A DNA stretch of 64,000 nt, from contig CALZGM010000006.1 in NCBI GenBank assembly GCA_945787015.1, forward strand, positions 62,001-126,000, in the 5' to 3' direction. Each line of letters begins with the position of its first letter. Positions within the stretch are counted from its first letter, which is position 1. Shown one piece after another: positions 46,073 to 54,999 of this stretch. Below the pieces are notes generated by a model that was given only the letters and a program-made list of their open reading frames with translations, was not told the DNA's origin and searched no databases. The translations under genes and the position numbers were made by a program. Source of the DNA: an uncultured Roseburia sp. GTDB lineage: Bacteria; Bacillota; Clostridia; Lachnospirales; Lachnospiraceae.

Positions 46073-46150
46073 AAATATTTGCCCTTAAAACCTTCTAAGG
46101 CATACTGATATTATGACAAGTAGCCTTTTCGTTTTTAAGGGCAAATATTT
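46073..46150. promoter_or_regulatory. Perfect 18-bp inverted repeat in the GH16 leader
   Basis: Arms 46073-46090 (AAATATTTGCCCTTAAAA) and 46133-46150 are exact reverse complements, 42 bases apart. The space between holds a second stem (AAGGC/GCCTT). The structure ends 12 bases before the GGGGAG ribosome site of the GH16 gene. It could be an RNA leader element or an operator. It has no U-run, so it is not a standard terminator. Confidence 0.6.
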
Positions 46151-46208
46151 TAGACAGGGTATCTATTTTTTATATTTGGGGAAAGTAATCACTCTGTTTT
46201 TCATCATT

Positions 46209-47323
46209 TTACACTCTCTTCTCATTTAATTCCTTATAGGTACTTCTAATTAAAAAGAGTGCTACAAGGAAAGTTATTAGGTCAGAAACCGGCATAGAAT
46301 ATAAAACACCATCCAAGCCAAAGAATATTGGCAATACTAATGCAAAGCCTACACCGAATACCACTTCACGAATCATGGAAAGAATGATAGATTCTATCGC
46401 TTTTCCCATTGCCTGTAAAAAGATAAAACATGCCTTATTCACACAGGCAAAAATCATCATACACAGGTAAGTACGGAATGCCTTAATTGCAAATTCCGTG
46501 TAGTAAACGCTTTCATTTGCCGCACCAAAGATACCGATTAACTGACGCGGGAAAAATTCTACCAAAATCAAAGCAACTGCTCCTACAGAGGCTTCTGCTA
46601 TCAGCAGCTTGGTGAGCAGTTCTTTCACTCGCACCTTCTTACCGGCTTAATAATCTTCATATGCAATAAATATAAGATAGAAAGAATGGCCGTTACTGCC
46701 TGCCCTGCAACGGTTGCAACAGCTGCTCCCATCATACCCCACTTACAAATAAAGATAAAAACCGGATCAAGAATCATATTAATAATCGCACCGGCAAGTG
46801 TAGAAGCCATGGCAAATTTCGGATTGCCATCTGCACGGATGATCGGGTTCATAGCCTGACCAAACATATAAAATGGAAGGCCAAGAGTAATGTAAAAGAA
46901 ATATTCTTTGGAATGTCGAAAAGTTTCTTCATTCACCGTTCCACCAAACAATGCGATGATTTGCTGTGCGAAAATCAAATAAATAGCTGTTAATACCAAA
47001 CTGCTGATAAGGATCATGACAACTGAATTGCCCACACTTTTCTTTGCGGTGTCATTTTCACCTTTGCCAAGGCTGATACTTACAAATGCACAACAGCCGT
47101 CGCCAACCATAACAGCGATTGCAAGTGCAACGACTGTTAGTGGAAATACAACCGTATTTGCAGCATTACCATAAGAGCCAAGATAACTGGCATTTGCAAT
47201 AAAAATCTGGTCGACAATGTTATACAAAGCTCCGACCAAAAGAGAAATAATACATGGGACCATGTACTGCTTCATTAATTTTTCAATACGTTCTGTTCCC
47301 AAAAACTGATTCGAATATTCCAT
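46209..47323 (-). pseudogene. MATE efflux protein, inactivated by internal deletion and frameshift
   Basis: Two abutting frames make one broken MATE gene. The first (46625-47323) encodes the N-terminal half: MEYSNQFLGTERIEKLMKQY through the sixth helix, ending KIIKPVRR then CE and stop. The second (46209-46634) resumes in another frame at RVKELLTKLLIAEASVGAVA and holds the C-terminal helices. Intact MATE proteins are about 450 residues; here only about 370 remain and the linker with helices seven and eight is missing. A deletion of roughly 220 bases with frame loss near 46630 explains this. AAGGAAGG precedes the start. Confidence 0.82.
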
Positions 47324-47348
47324 TGGATTCACCCTTCCTTTACTCGCG

Positions 47349-47406
47349 AAAAAAAGCGTGTAACCCTACGTCGCTGGAATTACGCCATAGGCTACACGCT
47401 TTTTTT
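47349..47406. terminator. Bidirectional terminator between the Hpt gene and the MATE pseudogene
   Basis: 14-base perfect arms (AAAAAAAGCGTGTA 47349-47362; complement 47393-47406), with an A-run at one end and a T-run at the other and further pairing in the loop (CCTA/TAGG). It would end the Hpt message on the minus strand just before the MATE pseudogene. Confidence 0.85.
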
Positions 47407-47475
47407 CTATTTATTCTGATATTTTACTCAACTCTAACAAAATTTTCAAAGGACATTTTGTACAAAAAATGCCAG

Positions 47476-47826
47476 CTATTCACAATACATTTTGATACAA
47501 TCAACAGTCGCCTGATACTCTTTCGCTACAGTATCAAACAATGTCTCATTTTCTAGCTTTACACCCCCACGGACAGCTTCCGTCATCGAATAGCATGCTT
47601 CGTATAACCTTGCAAAGCCCAAATTCTGACTGACCCCTTTTAATGTATGAACAGCCCGAAAAACTTCTTCATCATTTCTTGCGGCTCTTGCATCGCACAA
47701 TCTTTGAAAACTGTCATCCTTCAAAAAACGAATGACATATTTTTCAATTCGTTCTTCTTTTATCAGTCTTCTCTTCGCATCTGTATAATCGCCACCCATT
47801 TTCTGATAGCATTCTTGTAATGTCAT
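47476..47826 (-). CDS. Hpt domain phosphotransfer protein
   Basis: A 116-residue four-helix protein. AVHTLKGVSQNLGFARLYEA contains the phospho-accepting His of Hpt domains, which relay phosphate between histidine kinases and response regulators. The start at 47826 has AAGGAAAAGTACC upstream; a longer frame to 47889 lacks such a site. It stands alone, with no kinase or regulator gene beside it, so its partners must be elsewhere. A terminator follows. Confidence 0.88.
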   Translation of the reverse strand: MTLQECYQKMGGDYTDAKRRLIKEERIEKYVIRFLKDDSFQRLCDARAARNDEEVFRAVHTLKGVSQNLGFARLYEACYSMTEAVRGGVKLENETLFDTVAKEYQATVDCIKMYCE

Positions 47827-47971
47827 GGTACTTTTCCTTACCGCAAAGCGGCCCTCTCTTTTTCTATCATCCCATTCGGATTCTCTCACGGAATAAGAAT
47901 ACCACTCTATTTTTTTAACTATGTCGCAATTTGTCGATACATGTAAAACATTCTACCACACTAAAAACCTG

Positions 47972-48730
47972 TCACAGTTCACAGACATAGTGCCGTCCTG
48001 TCTCTGTATCCATGTGCTGTATCTTTACACCAAAAACCTCTTCCAGCTTTCCGCTTTCATATATAACACTTGGGGTACCGGCTACTATCACATGTCCCTC
48101 TGACAATACTTCCACCCAATCTACTGTGCGAAGCGCTTGCGGCAGGTCATGAAGGATCATAACAACGGCCTTTCCCTCACTTGCCAATTTTTTAGCCAGC
48201 TCCATCAGTCGAAGCTGGTGAGAAATATCTAAATAAGTGGTTGGCTCATCCATCAGAATCGTTTCCGCATCTTGTGCCAGTGCCATTGCAAGATATACCT
48301 TCTGCTGCATACCACCGGAGAGTCTGTTTACATTTTCCTCTTCCAAATGGGATAAACCCACCCACGCCAGAGCCTTCCTTGCAATTTCTATATCTTCTTT
48401 ACGATATTGTCTGGGATAACTCAAATAAGCAAATCTACCGTGAAGTACCATGCTAAGTACTGATATATCCGGCACCTTACGGCTCTGCGGCAGATACGCC
48501 ACCCGTTTTGCCAGTTCCTTCGAAGAATATTCTGTGATTTCTTTTCCGTCTACCAGAATCCTGCCGGAAACATGTGGGTTAATACGCACAATCGCCTTAA
48601 AAAGCGTACTTTTTCCACAGCCGTTAGGTCCGATTAAAGCAGTAATCTTTCCAGGCTCAAATCTCATATTGATATCATGCAGAATCTCTTTTCCGTCATA
48701 TCCTGCATTCATATTGATTAACTCTATCAT
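47972..48730 (-). CDS. Iron-siderophore/haem-type ABC importer ATPase (FecE/BtuD family)
   Basis: A 252-residue ATPase: Walker A LIGPNGCGKSTLFKAIVRI, Q-loop AYLPQSRKVPDISVLSMVLH, signature NRLSGGMQQKVYLAMALAQD, Walker B TILMDEPTTYLD, switch His ILHDLPQALR. These are the features of FecE/FhuC-type ATPases. Its start overlaps the permease stop by four bases. It powers the neighbouring permease for uptake of an iron chelate, haem or cobamide; which one is not shown. Confidence 0.94.
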   Translation of the reverse strand: MIELINMNAGYDGKEILHDINMRFEPGKITALIGPNGCGKSTLFKAIVRINPHVSGRILVDGKEITEYSSKELAKRVAYLPQSRKVPDISVLSMVLHGRFAYLSYPRQYRKEDIEIARKALAWVGLSHLEEENVNRLSGGMQQKVYLAMALAQDAETILMDEPTTYLDISHQLRLMELAKKLASEGKAVVMILHDLPQALRTVDWVEVLSEGHVIVAGTPSVIYESGKLEEVFGVKIQHMDTETGRHYVCEL

Positions 48731-49743
48731 ACATGTCTCCTTCTTCTAAGAAGCAGAAAAATAAAAAACGGGCCTCCTATCAGAGACAGCAGAATTCCCA
48801 CCGGTATTTCATAGGGACGGAAGGCAATTCTGGCAGTCAAATCACAGATGGTTATAAAAGCTGCTCCGCATAATACACAAACAGGTATTAGTTTTCTGCT
48901 TTCGCTCCCTATGAGTTTTCTTGCAATATGCGGTACGATTAATCCCACAAAACCAAGCAAGCCGGCAAAGCTCACACTTGCTCCTGCCAGCATAGCTGCC
49001 AATGCCAGAAATACCGTTCTCATTTTTTTTACCGGAAGCCCCAGTCCCTGTGCCGTATCCTCTCCTAAAGACATCACATCCAGTTCATTACACAAGGTCA
49101 TTGTTATCAAAAGTGCTGCTGTAATCAGTATCCCTGCCGGAATCAGTCTTGTATAAGCAACTGCTGAGAAACCACCTACACGAAAATCTGCTGTCTGCAG
49201 TCCGACCTCCGGAATTAACGTTGTAATTGCCTCTGTCAGAGCCGAAAGGAAACTATTTACTGCTACACCGCCTAAAATTACGGTTGTTCTTGATGCTCCC
49301 ACCTTCTGTGCGGTAACGGCAACAAGCATAACCGCAAGCACAGCCCCCGCAAACGCGGCCCCTGCAATTGCCCAGCCGGAAAGAAATCCGAAGGCACAAC
49401 AGATTGTCACCGCAAGACCTGCTCCGGCATTTACGCCGATAATTCCCGGTGAAGCCAGATGATTTGTCAATACATTCTGAATGATTGCACCGGATACGGC
49501 CAAACCTGCTCCGGCTAGTACACAGGCTAAGGTTCGAGGGAGCCTAGAATACCAGAAAATTCTTCCAGCCACACCGCTATCTGCTCCCTCTGTAACTGCT
49601 TGCCATACATCTGTTAAGGACAGCTTCGCACTTCCTAAGCATAAGCTAAGCAGAATAGCTGCTACACATAAGACAGCCAATGCCGGAACGATTATGTTTG
49701 TTTTCTTCCTACTCCTTCCAGAGCAGTTCAAAGAGTTTTTCAT
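48727..49743 (-). CDS. FecCD family ABC permease (siderophore/haem/B12 type)
   Basis: A 338-residue membrane protein with about ten helices. Family motifs: RLPRTLACVLAGAGLAVSGA near residue 70, QNVLTNHLASPGIIGVNAGA near 90, and VSFAGLLGFVGLIVPHIARK near 265. The start lies 35 bases inside the upstream chimeric gene, with the next in-frame start being a TTG. It is coupled to the ATPase downstream, giving the order binding protein - permease - ATPase. Confidence 0.93.
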   Translation of the reverse strand: MKNSLNCSGRSRKKTNIIVPALAVLCVAAILLSLCLGSAKLSLTDVWQAVTEGADSGVAGRIFWYSRLPRTLACVLAGAGLAVSGAIIQNVLTNHLASPGIIGVNAGAGLAVTICCAFGFLSGWAIAGAAFAGAVLAVMLVAVTAQKVGASRTTVILGGVAVNSFLSALTEAITTLIPEVGLQTADFRVGGFSAVAYTRLIPAGILITAALLITMTLCNELDVMSLGEDTAQGLGLPVKKMRTVFLALAAMLAGASVSFAGLLGFVGLIVPHIARKLIGSESRKLIPVCVLCGAAFITICDLTARIAFRPYEIPVGILLSLIGGPFFIFLLLRRRRHV

Positions 49744-51037
49744 ATGCCTCTCCCCATTTGTCGTTTGGCTTTAAGCTATAAAGCGATTTGTCCATGAGAT
49801 AGACACGACCTTCCTTAACTGCTGTAAGCTCTGACCACAGCGGATTCCCTGTAATACTGCTTTCCACCTGTGCCTTTATTCCTTCAACATCATCCCCCTG
49901 CGGGCAGATTAAGATATAGTCCGGATCTGCCTGCATAATATGCTCAATGCTTAAATTTTCCAGTAAAGTGTCATCACTATCTGCAATATTGATGCAGCCC
50001 AGAGCTTTTAACATCTCACCTAACACATTGTCCTTACTGTTTTTCGCCCGCAGATAGGTTGCTGAAGACCTAAGGCTTAATACTGTAGGAGCCATTCCGG
50101 CTTCCGCTATTTTCTTCCGGCTCTCTTCCACTACAGCATCTATTTTCTCCTGTATAGAAGTCCCGTTCTGCTCGTACAATTCTGTCTTTCCCGTAATCTG
50201 TGTGCAGATGTTCAATACTCTAAGGTAATCGTCAAAATCTGTCACATCAAAATACGCAACGGTAAGCCCCGCTGCTTCCAGCGTATCCTGCCACTCCAAA
50301 TGCTGCGATGTATTACTGCTTGCAAGGACAAAATCCGGGTCTGCCTCAAATAATTTTTCCAGGCTTAATTCCTTTGTCATGCCAAGATTGATGGCATCCT
50401 CCGGTAACGGTAAATCAAAATCCTCCCATGCATCATCCGCTGACGCACAAACAGTTCCGCCTGCCAAATACCAGATATCAGCATAGCTGCCCAATAAGGC
50501 CGCTACTCTTTGCGGATTTTCTATGGTAATTTCTCTGCCCAAATCATCCGTAAAAGTCACTGCACTTAGCGAAACTATTGTATCTATTGCTTCCCCAATT
50601 AGACCAAGTTTTTTTTGGATTTTTTCGCTGACAAATGCAAAGTCTCCCATCTGCTTGAAAGCCGCGTCCATTTTCTCTTTCCAATCCACAGCTTTTTCTG
50701 TTTCTCCCGCATCCAGATACAGCTTATAATTGGTCGCTGCTTCAAAATATTTCGCCACTCCGTAGTATTCCTGCAGAGTAGCATCGTCGCCGCGTCCGGC
50801 AGCTACATTTTCATAATACATTCCGACCATTTCAGAATAATTCTCCTCTTCCATGCGGTAACTAAACATGCGTTCCTCATTGGAAGCGTAATGGTAATCA
50901 TCTATCAGTTCTCCTACTGCCGAAACGATTATAATCAAAAGCAAAACAGAAAGTATGGAAACGATACTATCAAGGATAAAAATCAGTGGTTTTTTTCTGG
51001 CAAATGTTAGGATTTGTCTCAGCTTATTCATTAACAT
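49709..51037 (-). CDS. Chimeric protein: membrane-anchored helical domain fused to a FecB-like binding protein
   Basis: 442 residues. From about residue 159 the sequence is a type III periplasmic binding protein (TFTDDLGREITIENPQRVAA, LLGSYADIWYLAGG, DPDFVLASSNTSQH, DPDYILICPQGDDV). Such proteins normally begin with a lipoprotein signal. Here residues 1-158 are instead a basic N-terminus, one helix (ILDSIVSILSVLLLIIIVSA) and a helical domain (MEEENYSEMVGMYYEN, YFEAATNYKLYLDAG) that resembles the two upstream membrane proteins. The join near 50560 is in frame. The binding domain would face outward, tethered by the helix. ATG 51037 follows GGAGGG and overlaps the previous gene. Confidence 0.87.
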   Translation of the reverse strand: MLMNKLRQILTFARKKPLIFILDSIVSILSVLLLIIIVSAVGELIDDYHYASNEERMFSYRMEEENYSEMVGMYYENVAAGRGDDATLQEYYGVAKYFEAATNYKLYLDAGETEKAVDWKEKMDAAFKQMGDFAFVSEKIQKKLGLIGEAIDTIVSLSAVTFTDDLGREITIENPQRVAALLGSYADIWYLAGGTVCASADDAWEDFDLPLPEDAINLGMTKELSLEKLFEADPDFVLASSNTSQHLEWQDTLEAAGLTVAYFDVTDFDDYLRVLNICTQITGKTELYEQNGTSIQEKIDAVVEESRKKIAEAGMAPTVLSLRSSATYLRAKNSKDNVLGEMLKALGCINIADSDDTLLENLSIEHIMQADPDYILICPQGDDVEGIKAQVESSITGNPLWSELTAVKEGRVYLMDKSLYSLKPNDKWGEAYEKLFELLWKE

Positions 51038-51776
51038 GTTCCATTCCCTCCTCTAACAGAATCGCACGCTTTGCATCTGAATATTCCACGAAACAAGCTG
51101 CGTCCTCCGGTGAAATATGGCAATAACTCACAAGCATTTGCTCAATTCTCGAATTCATATCCGCAATTGCATTCACATATAATTCCCTATCAATCCCCTC
51201 TATATAGCTGTATCGCTCCGGATCCTGTGTCTGATAATAGTAAGAAAGGCTCCCCGACAAATTTTTCGAATTCATTTCTTTGAAATATTCATTTTCGGTA
51301 ACAACTGCTCCCATCAAATACTCATACACAGTCACATATTGATATGCAACATCCTTTATTTGGCTGTAAGATTCGTATTTTGAATCATAACAATAAATAT
51401 AATGCTCCTGCATAAAGGCAGAAAACGCATGATAATCTCCTGCTTCCAAATAGCCATCTAATAAGGCAGAATACTCATTATAATGTCTTTCGCTTTCTGA
51501 TTGTCTGATGGAACGAATGATGGAATAGGATTGTCCCAGAACAATTGCTGCAATCACATTCAAAATCAGCAGAATTGCAATAACAACCACACGGACAGAC
51601 GTTCCTTTGTAGCGCCTTGTTGTTTCATAAACCTCTTCTCTTGTCTCATTAAATTCGGACTGATATCTGTTCATATCATTCACATGCTGTCTTACCTGTT
51701 CATTTAGTTTTCCACAATGAGAACAGAAATTATCATCCAAATCCAGAGGCGAGCCACAATACGGACATTTCATCAT
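51024..51776 (-). CDS. Zinc-ribbon membrane protein of unknown function
   Basis: A 250-residue protein: N-terminal zinc ribbon (CPYCGSPLDLDDNFCSHCGK, four cysteines), a helix with TRRYKGTSVRVVV leading into one transmembrane segment (IAILLILNVIAAIVLGQSY), then about 160 mostly helical residues outside. No enzyme motif is seen. It overlaps the chimeric binding protein gene by 14 bases and follows a similar zinc-ribbon gene by one base, so three membrane proteins of alike layout are made together. A role in regulation or assembly at the membrane is possible. Confidence 0.8.
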   Translation of the reverse strand: MMKCPYCGSPLDLDDNFCSHCGKLNEQVRQHVNDMNRYQSEFNETREEVYETTRRYKGTSVRVVVIAILLILNVIAAIVLGQSYSIIRSIRQSESERHYNEYSALLDGYLEAGDYHAFSAFMQEHYIYCYDSKYESYSQIKDVAYQYVTVYEYLMGAVVTENEYFKEMNSKNLSGSLSYYYQTQDPERYSYIEGIDRELYVNAIADMNSRIEQMLVSYCHISPEDAACFVEYSDAKRAILLEEGMEHVNE

Positions 51777-51777
51777 A

Positions 51778-52539
51778 CTACTTTTCCCCCTTTTTCCACT
51801 TCTTTATGTATTTCTCACAACTATCAAAGCTGACATACCCATTGGAATCCACAGCTTTTTTATAGAACTCCTGATAGGTCTCTTCATCGAATCCCCAGTC
51901 CTGTTGCAGATGCATTTCGACCTGTGTAAAGGCCTCTTTAAAATATTCCTTCTCCTCCCCTGTCAACTCCGTGCTCTTTGAAAAACCAAGCAGACGCCAC
52001 TGATTCCAAAGAATGGCTGCATACATGCCGTTACTTAAGCTTTCCGATTTTATTAATTCCAAATCTGAATAAAACTCCTCCATTGAATGGTAAGTTTCCA
52101 CAAACAGACAATGGTCCCACAAATAAACAGGCTTATCCTCTTCCTGCGCCTGCCGGTAAAAATCTGCCAGTTCCTCATACTTACCAGCTTCATAGAGTTC
52201 ATCCATTACCGGAAAATTCTCTGATTTCCAAAGGAAATCTGCCTTATCATCCCGTTCATATGCTTTTTCGGACATTGTAATCCACGCAAAAAGCATCAAC
52301 CCGATAAGAATTGCAACAACCAATACTTTTCGGATAAACCTGCCCTGTTTTTTAAACTCCTTTTTCGTTTCCTCTAAAGGCACTTCATTCAGGTCATCCA
52401 AATTCTCTCTCACATCCTCGAGTTTCTCCAGATATTCCTTTTCTGCACCCTCATAATTCATGGTTCCGCAATAAGGACACTTTGCCATATCGTTATCAAA
52501 TTCTGCACCACAGGAACTGCAAATTATTTTTTTCCCCAT
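51778..52539 (-). CDS. Zinc-ribbon membrane protein of unknown function
   Basis: A 253-residue protein with an N-terminal zinc ribbon (CSSCGAEFDNDMAKCPYCGT), an acidic helix, one transmembrane segment (VLVVAILIGLMLFAWITM) and an outer helical domain (FPVMDELYEAGKYEELADFY and so on). Same layout as the next gene but little sequence identity by eye. It lies five bases after the hemW gene stop in the same direction. Function not recognised. Confidence 0.8.
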   Translation of the reverse strand: MGKKIICSSCGAEFDNDMAKCPYCGTMNYEGAEKEYLEKLEDVRENLDDLNEVPLEETKKEFKKQGRFIRKVLVVAILIGLMLFAWITMSEKAYERDDKADFLWKSENFPVMDELYEAGKYEELADFYRQAQEEDKPVYLWDHCLFVETYHSMEEFYSDLELIKSESLSNGMYAAILWNQWRLLGFSKSTELTGEEKEYFKEAFTQVEMHLQQDWGFDEETYQEFYKKAVDSNGYVSFDSCEKYIKKWKKGEK

Positions 52540-52544
52540 CTTTT

Positions 52545-53708
52545 TTACCCTTCTGATTTCAAAAACTGTGCCAGTGCATAATTACTTACATCAATGCCCT
52601 TCTCGGTCAGCCTGATTCGTCCTTCTTTTTTTTCTAATAAACCATCCTTTTGCAAAGAATGTAACACTTCTCCATAAATACCCTCTATTTCAATTCCAAA
52701 GGCATCCGAAAACTCTGTCCGCTGAAAACCATCCACCATGCGAAGCCCCAAAAACATAAATTCTTCCATCTGTGCCGTTCTGCTTAAAGGCTCACCCGGC
52801 GCTTCCTGCCCCGGATTTTTCAAATACTGATAAATATCCGTCGTATTGCTGTAACGTACATTGTCAAGTAACGAAGCCGCACCTAAGCCTACTCCCAAGT
52901 ACTCCGCCCGCTTCCAGTAGCCGATATTATGTCGGCATTCCTTTCCCGGCTTTGCAAAATTGGATATCTCATACCAGTGATATCCCTCCTCCTGCAAAAA
53001 CACCCTGGTCAGCTTTGTGGTCAAATCTTCCTCTTCTTCGCTTGGGAGCAGTGTTGTCTGCATCCCATTTTCCCGTCTTTGTACATCCTCGTGATAGATT
53101 TTGTAAAAGGGCGTTCCTTCTTCAATGATAAGGGAATAGGCTGAAATATGCTCCGGTTTTAAACGAACAACTTTTTTTAAGCTATCCAAAAAATACCTTG
53201 CCGTCTGTCCCGGCAGAGAACTCATCAAATCCACATTAATATTGGAAAATCCGTGATGTCTTGCCATGTCATAGGTCTTTAAAAACTGGTCAAAGGTATG
53301 GATTCTGCCAAGCAATTTTAATTCCTCATCATGCGCTGATTGTAATCCGATACTAAGTCTATTGATGCCGGCGCTTTTATATGCCGCAAATTTTCGGTCC
53401 GATACCGTCCCCGGATTGCATTCGATTGAAATTTCTGCATGATCCGACACACTAAAATTACGATACACGGTATCGAATATCGCAACCATGGCAGTTTCTG
53501 AAAGCCACGAAGGCGTACCTCCACCCACAAAAATGGTAGAAACCACACGGTCTTTGTATTTTTCTCCGTAATAATCCAGTTCCTTCTGCAATGCTTGTAC
53601 ATAATCCCTCTGCATTTGTTCATCTGCTGTAAAGGATAAAAAATCACAGTAAGCGCATTTTCTTACACAGAAAGGAATGTGAATGTAGAGTTCCATTTCT
53701 TTTTTCAT
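52545..53708 (-). CDS. hemW: Radical SAM haem chaperone HemW
   Basis: A 387-residue protein of usual HemW length. The radical SAM cluster motif is IPFCVRKCAYCDF (CxxxCxxC), followed by VSTIFVGGGTPSWL, ISIECNPGT and NRLSIGLQSAHDEELKLLGR. The C-terminal HemN-like domain is present (LGVGLGAAS, MEEFMFLGLRMVDG). HemW inserts haem into target proteins and is often misnamed as coproporphyrinogen oxidase. The start has AAGGA upstream. It follows the AlaX-type gene by 13 bases. Confidence 0.95.
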   Translation of the reverse strand: MKKEMELYIHIPFCVRKCAYCDFLSFTADEQMQRDYVQALQKELDYYGEKYKDRVVSTIFVGGGTPSWLSETAMVAIFDTVYRNFSVSDHAEISIECNPGTVSDRKFAAYKSAGINRLSIGLQSAHDEELKLLGRIHTFDQFLKTYDMARHHGFSNINVDLMSSLPGQTARYFLDSLKKVVRLKPEHISAYSLIIEEGTPFYKIYHEDVQRRENGMQTTLLPSEEEEDLTTKLTRVFLQEEGYHWYEISNFAKPGKECRHNIGYWKRAEYLGVGLGAASLLDNVRYSNTTDIYQYLKNPGQEAPGEPLSRTAQMEEFMFLGLRMVDGFQRTEFSDAFGIEIEGIYGEVLHSLQKDGLLEKKEGRIRLTEKGIDVSNYALAQFLKSEG

Positions 53709-53721
53709 ACGCTGTCCTTCT

Positions 53722-54894
53722 TTATACCGGCTCGTACTCTGTCACAAGTTCTTTCAGCAAGGCCTCTGCTGCTTTTACAGAGCCCTGAACCATCTGCTTA
53801 CTGCCTCCGCATTTCGCTCCTGCTCTTTCACGGAGTATGGAAGCCACTTTCGTGCAGTCTTCCCCGGCACTCCCGATGATAAAGCTATAGCCTTCCTCTT
53901 CTGTTCCTATAAAAATACCACAGATACCCTCATGGGATGCCATCAACCGGTTGACTGCATTTCGCATCACAAGATTTTCAATATCCTGTGTAAACAACAC
54001 CACATTTTTCTGCTCTGCCGGAATTTCTGCTATTTTTAGCTCCAACAGTTTCTGCTTTGCCTGCGCCAGACGATATTTATAATCCTGATTTTCTGCCTTT
54101 AATTTTTCCACACGGTCAGGAAGTACTTCCTGACTGGATGTTAATGAATTGGTCAGCGCGTTGATAATACAATTTTTCTCCCGAAAAGCTTCTAAAGCAC
54201 GAAATCCGCAAAGAATACTTAGGCGCACACCACCCTTGTAATTCGCAAGGCTCATCACCTTAAGCATCCCGATTTCACCGGAATAGCGGACATGAGGCGC
54301 ACAACAGGCGCAGACATCTACATCCCCGATGGTTACGATACGCACCTGACCTTCGATTTCGATTTTGCTGCGGTACTCCATGGTCTTTAATTCTTCTTTT
54401 GTCGGGTAGGAAATGGTAATCGGAAGATTTTTTACAATTGCTTCATTTACCAGTGTTTCTACCCGTTTGACATCTTCTTCTGTCAACACACCGTCAAAAT
54501 CCATGGTCACGATATTGTCACTCAGGTGGAAACCTACGTTATGGAATCCATAAAGCCTGTTTACGGTCCCCGAAAAAATATGCTCGCCGGAATGCTGCTG
54601 CATATTGGAAAAACGGTGTTTCCAGTCCAGCTGTCCGTGCACCGATGTTCCAACTTTCAAAGGTGCATCCACTGTGTGTGTGATGACATCATTTTTAATC
54701 TGCACATTCAACACGTTTGCTCTACCAAGCACACCCTTATCCGGGCTCTGCCCGCCTTCCTCCGGAAAGAACAGGGTTTGATCTAAAATCACCTGATATT
54801 CTGTTTTTTCGCCTTCTGTCTGTGCCTCACAGGATACGACAACAGCGTCAAATTCTGTTGCATAGGCATCTAAGTCATATAATTTTTTTGTCAT
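53722..54894 (-). CDS. AlaX-type alanyl-tRNA editing protein with DHHA1 domain
   Basis: A 390-residue stand-alone editing protein that clears Ser-tRNA(Ala) or Gly-tRNA(Ala). The beta-barrel start TLFFPEEGGQSPDKG matches the AlaX/AlaRS C-terminal region. Zinc ligands are QQHSGEHIFSG (HxxxH) and CACCAPHVRYSGEIG (CxxxH). The C-terminal DHHA1 domain ends AGAKCGGSKQMVQGSVK. The ATG at 54894 is preceded by GGAG; the longer frame to 54969 has no ribosome site and reaches the lepA terminator hairpin. Confidence 0.93.
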   Translation of the reverse strand: MTKKLYDLDAYATEFDAVVVSCEAQTEGEKTEYQVILDQTLFFPEEGGQSPDKGVLGRANVLNVQIKNDVITHTVDAPLKVGTSVHGQLDWKHRFSNMQQHSGEHIFSGTVNRLYGFHNVGFHLSDNIVTMDFDGVLTEEDVKRVETLVNEAIVKNLPITISYPTKEELKTMEYRSKIEIEGQVRIVTIGDVDVCACCAPHVRYSGEIGMLKVMSLANYKGGVRLSILCGFRALEAFREKNCIINALTNSLTSSQEVLPDRVEKLKAENQDYKYRLAQAKQKLLELKIAEIPAEQKNVVLFTQDIENLVMRNAVNRLMASHEGICGIFIGTEEEGYSFIIGSAGEDCTKVASILRERAGAKCGGSKQMVQGSVKAAEALLKELVTEYEPV

Positions 54895-54967
54895 AGTAAT
54901 CTCCATTCCAAAGTGCCTCACTAAACCTGTGCCTGTCGGACTATTTTGCAGTGCCGGCACCCTACAC

Positions 54968-54998
54968 AAATTGCCGCAAGTCTTCCCTGCGGCAATTT
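54968..54998 (-). terminator. Hairpin directly after lepA
   Basis: 11-bp arms AAATTGCCGCA (54968-54978) and TGCGGCAATTT (54988-54998) with a 9-base loop, one base beyond the lepA stop codon. The following U-rich stretch is weak, so some readthrough into the AlaX-hemW genes is likely. Confidence 0.7.
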
Positions 54999-54999
54999 T

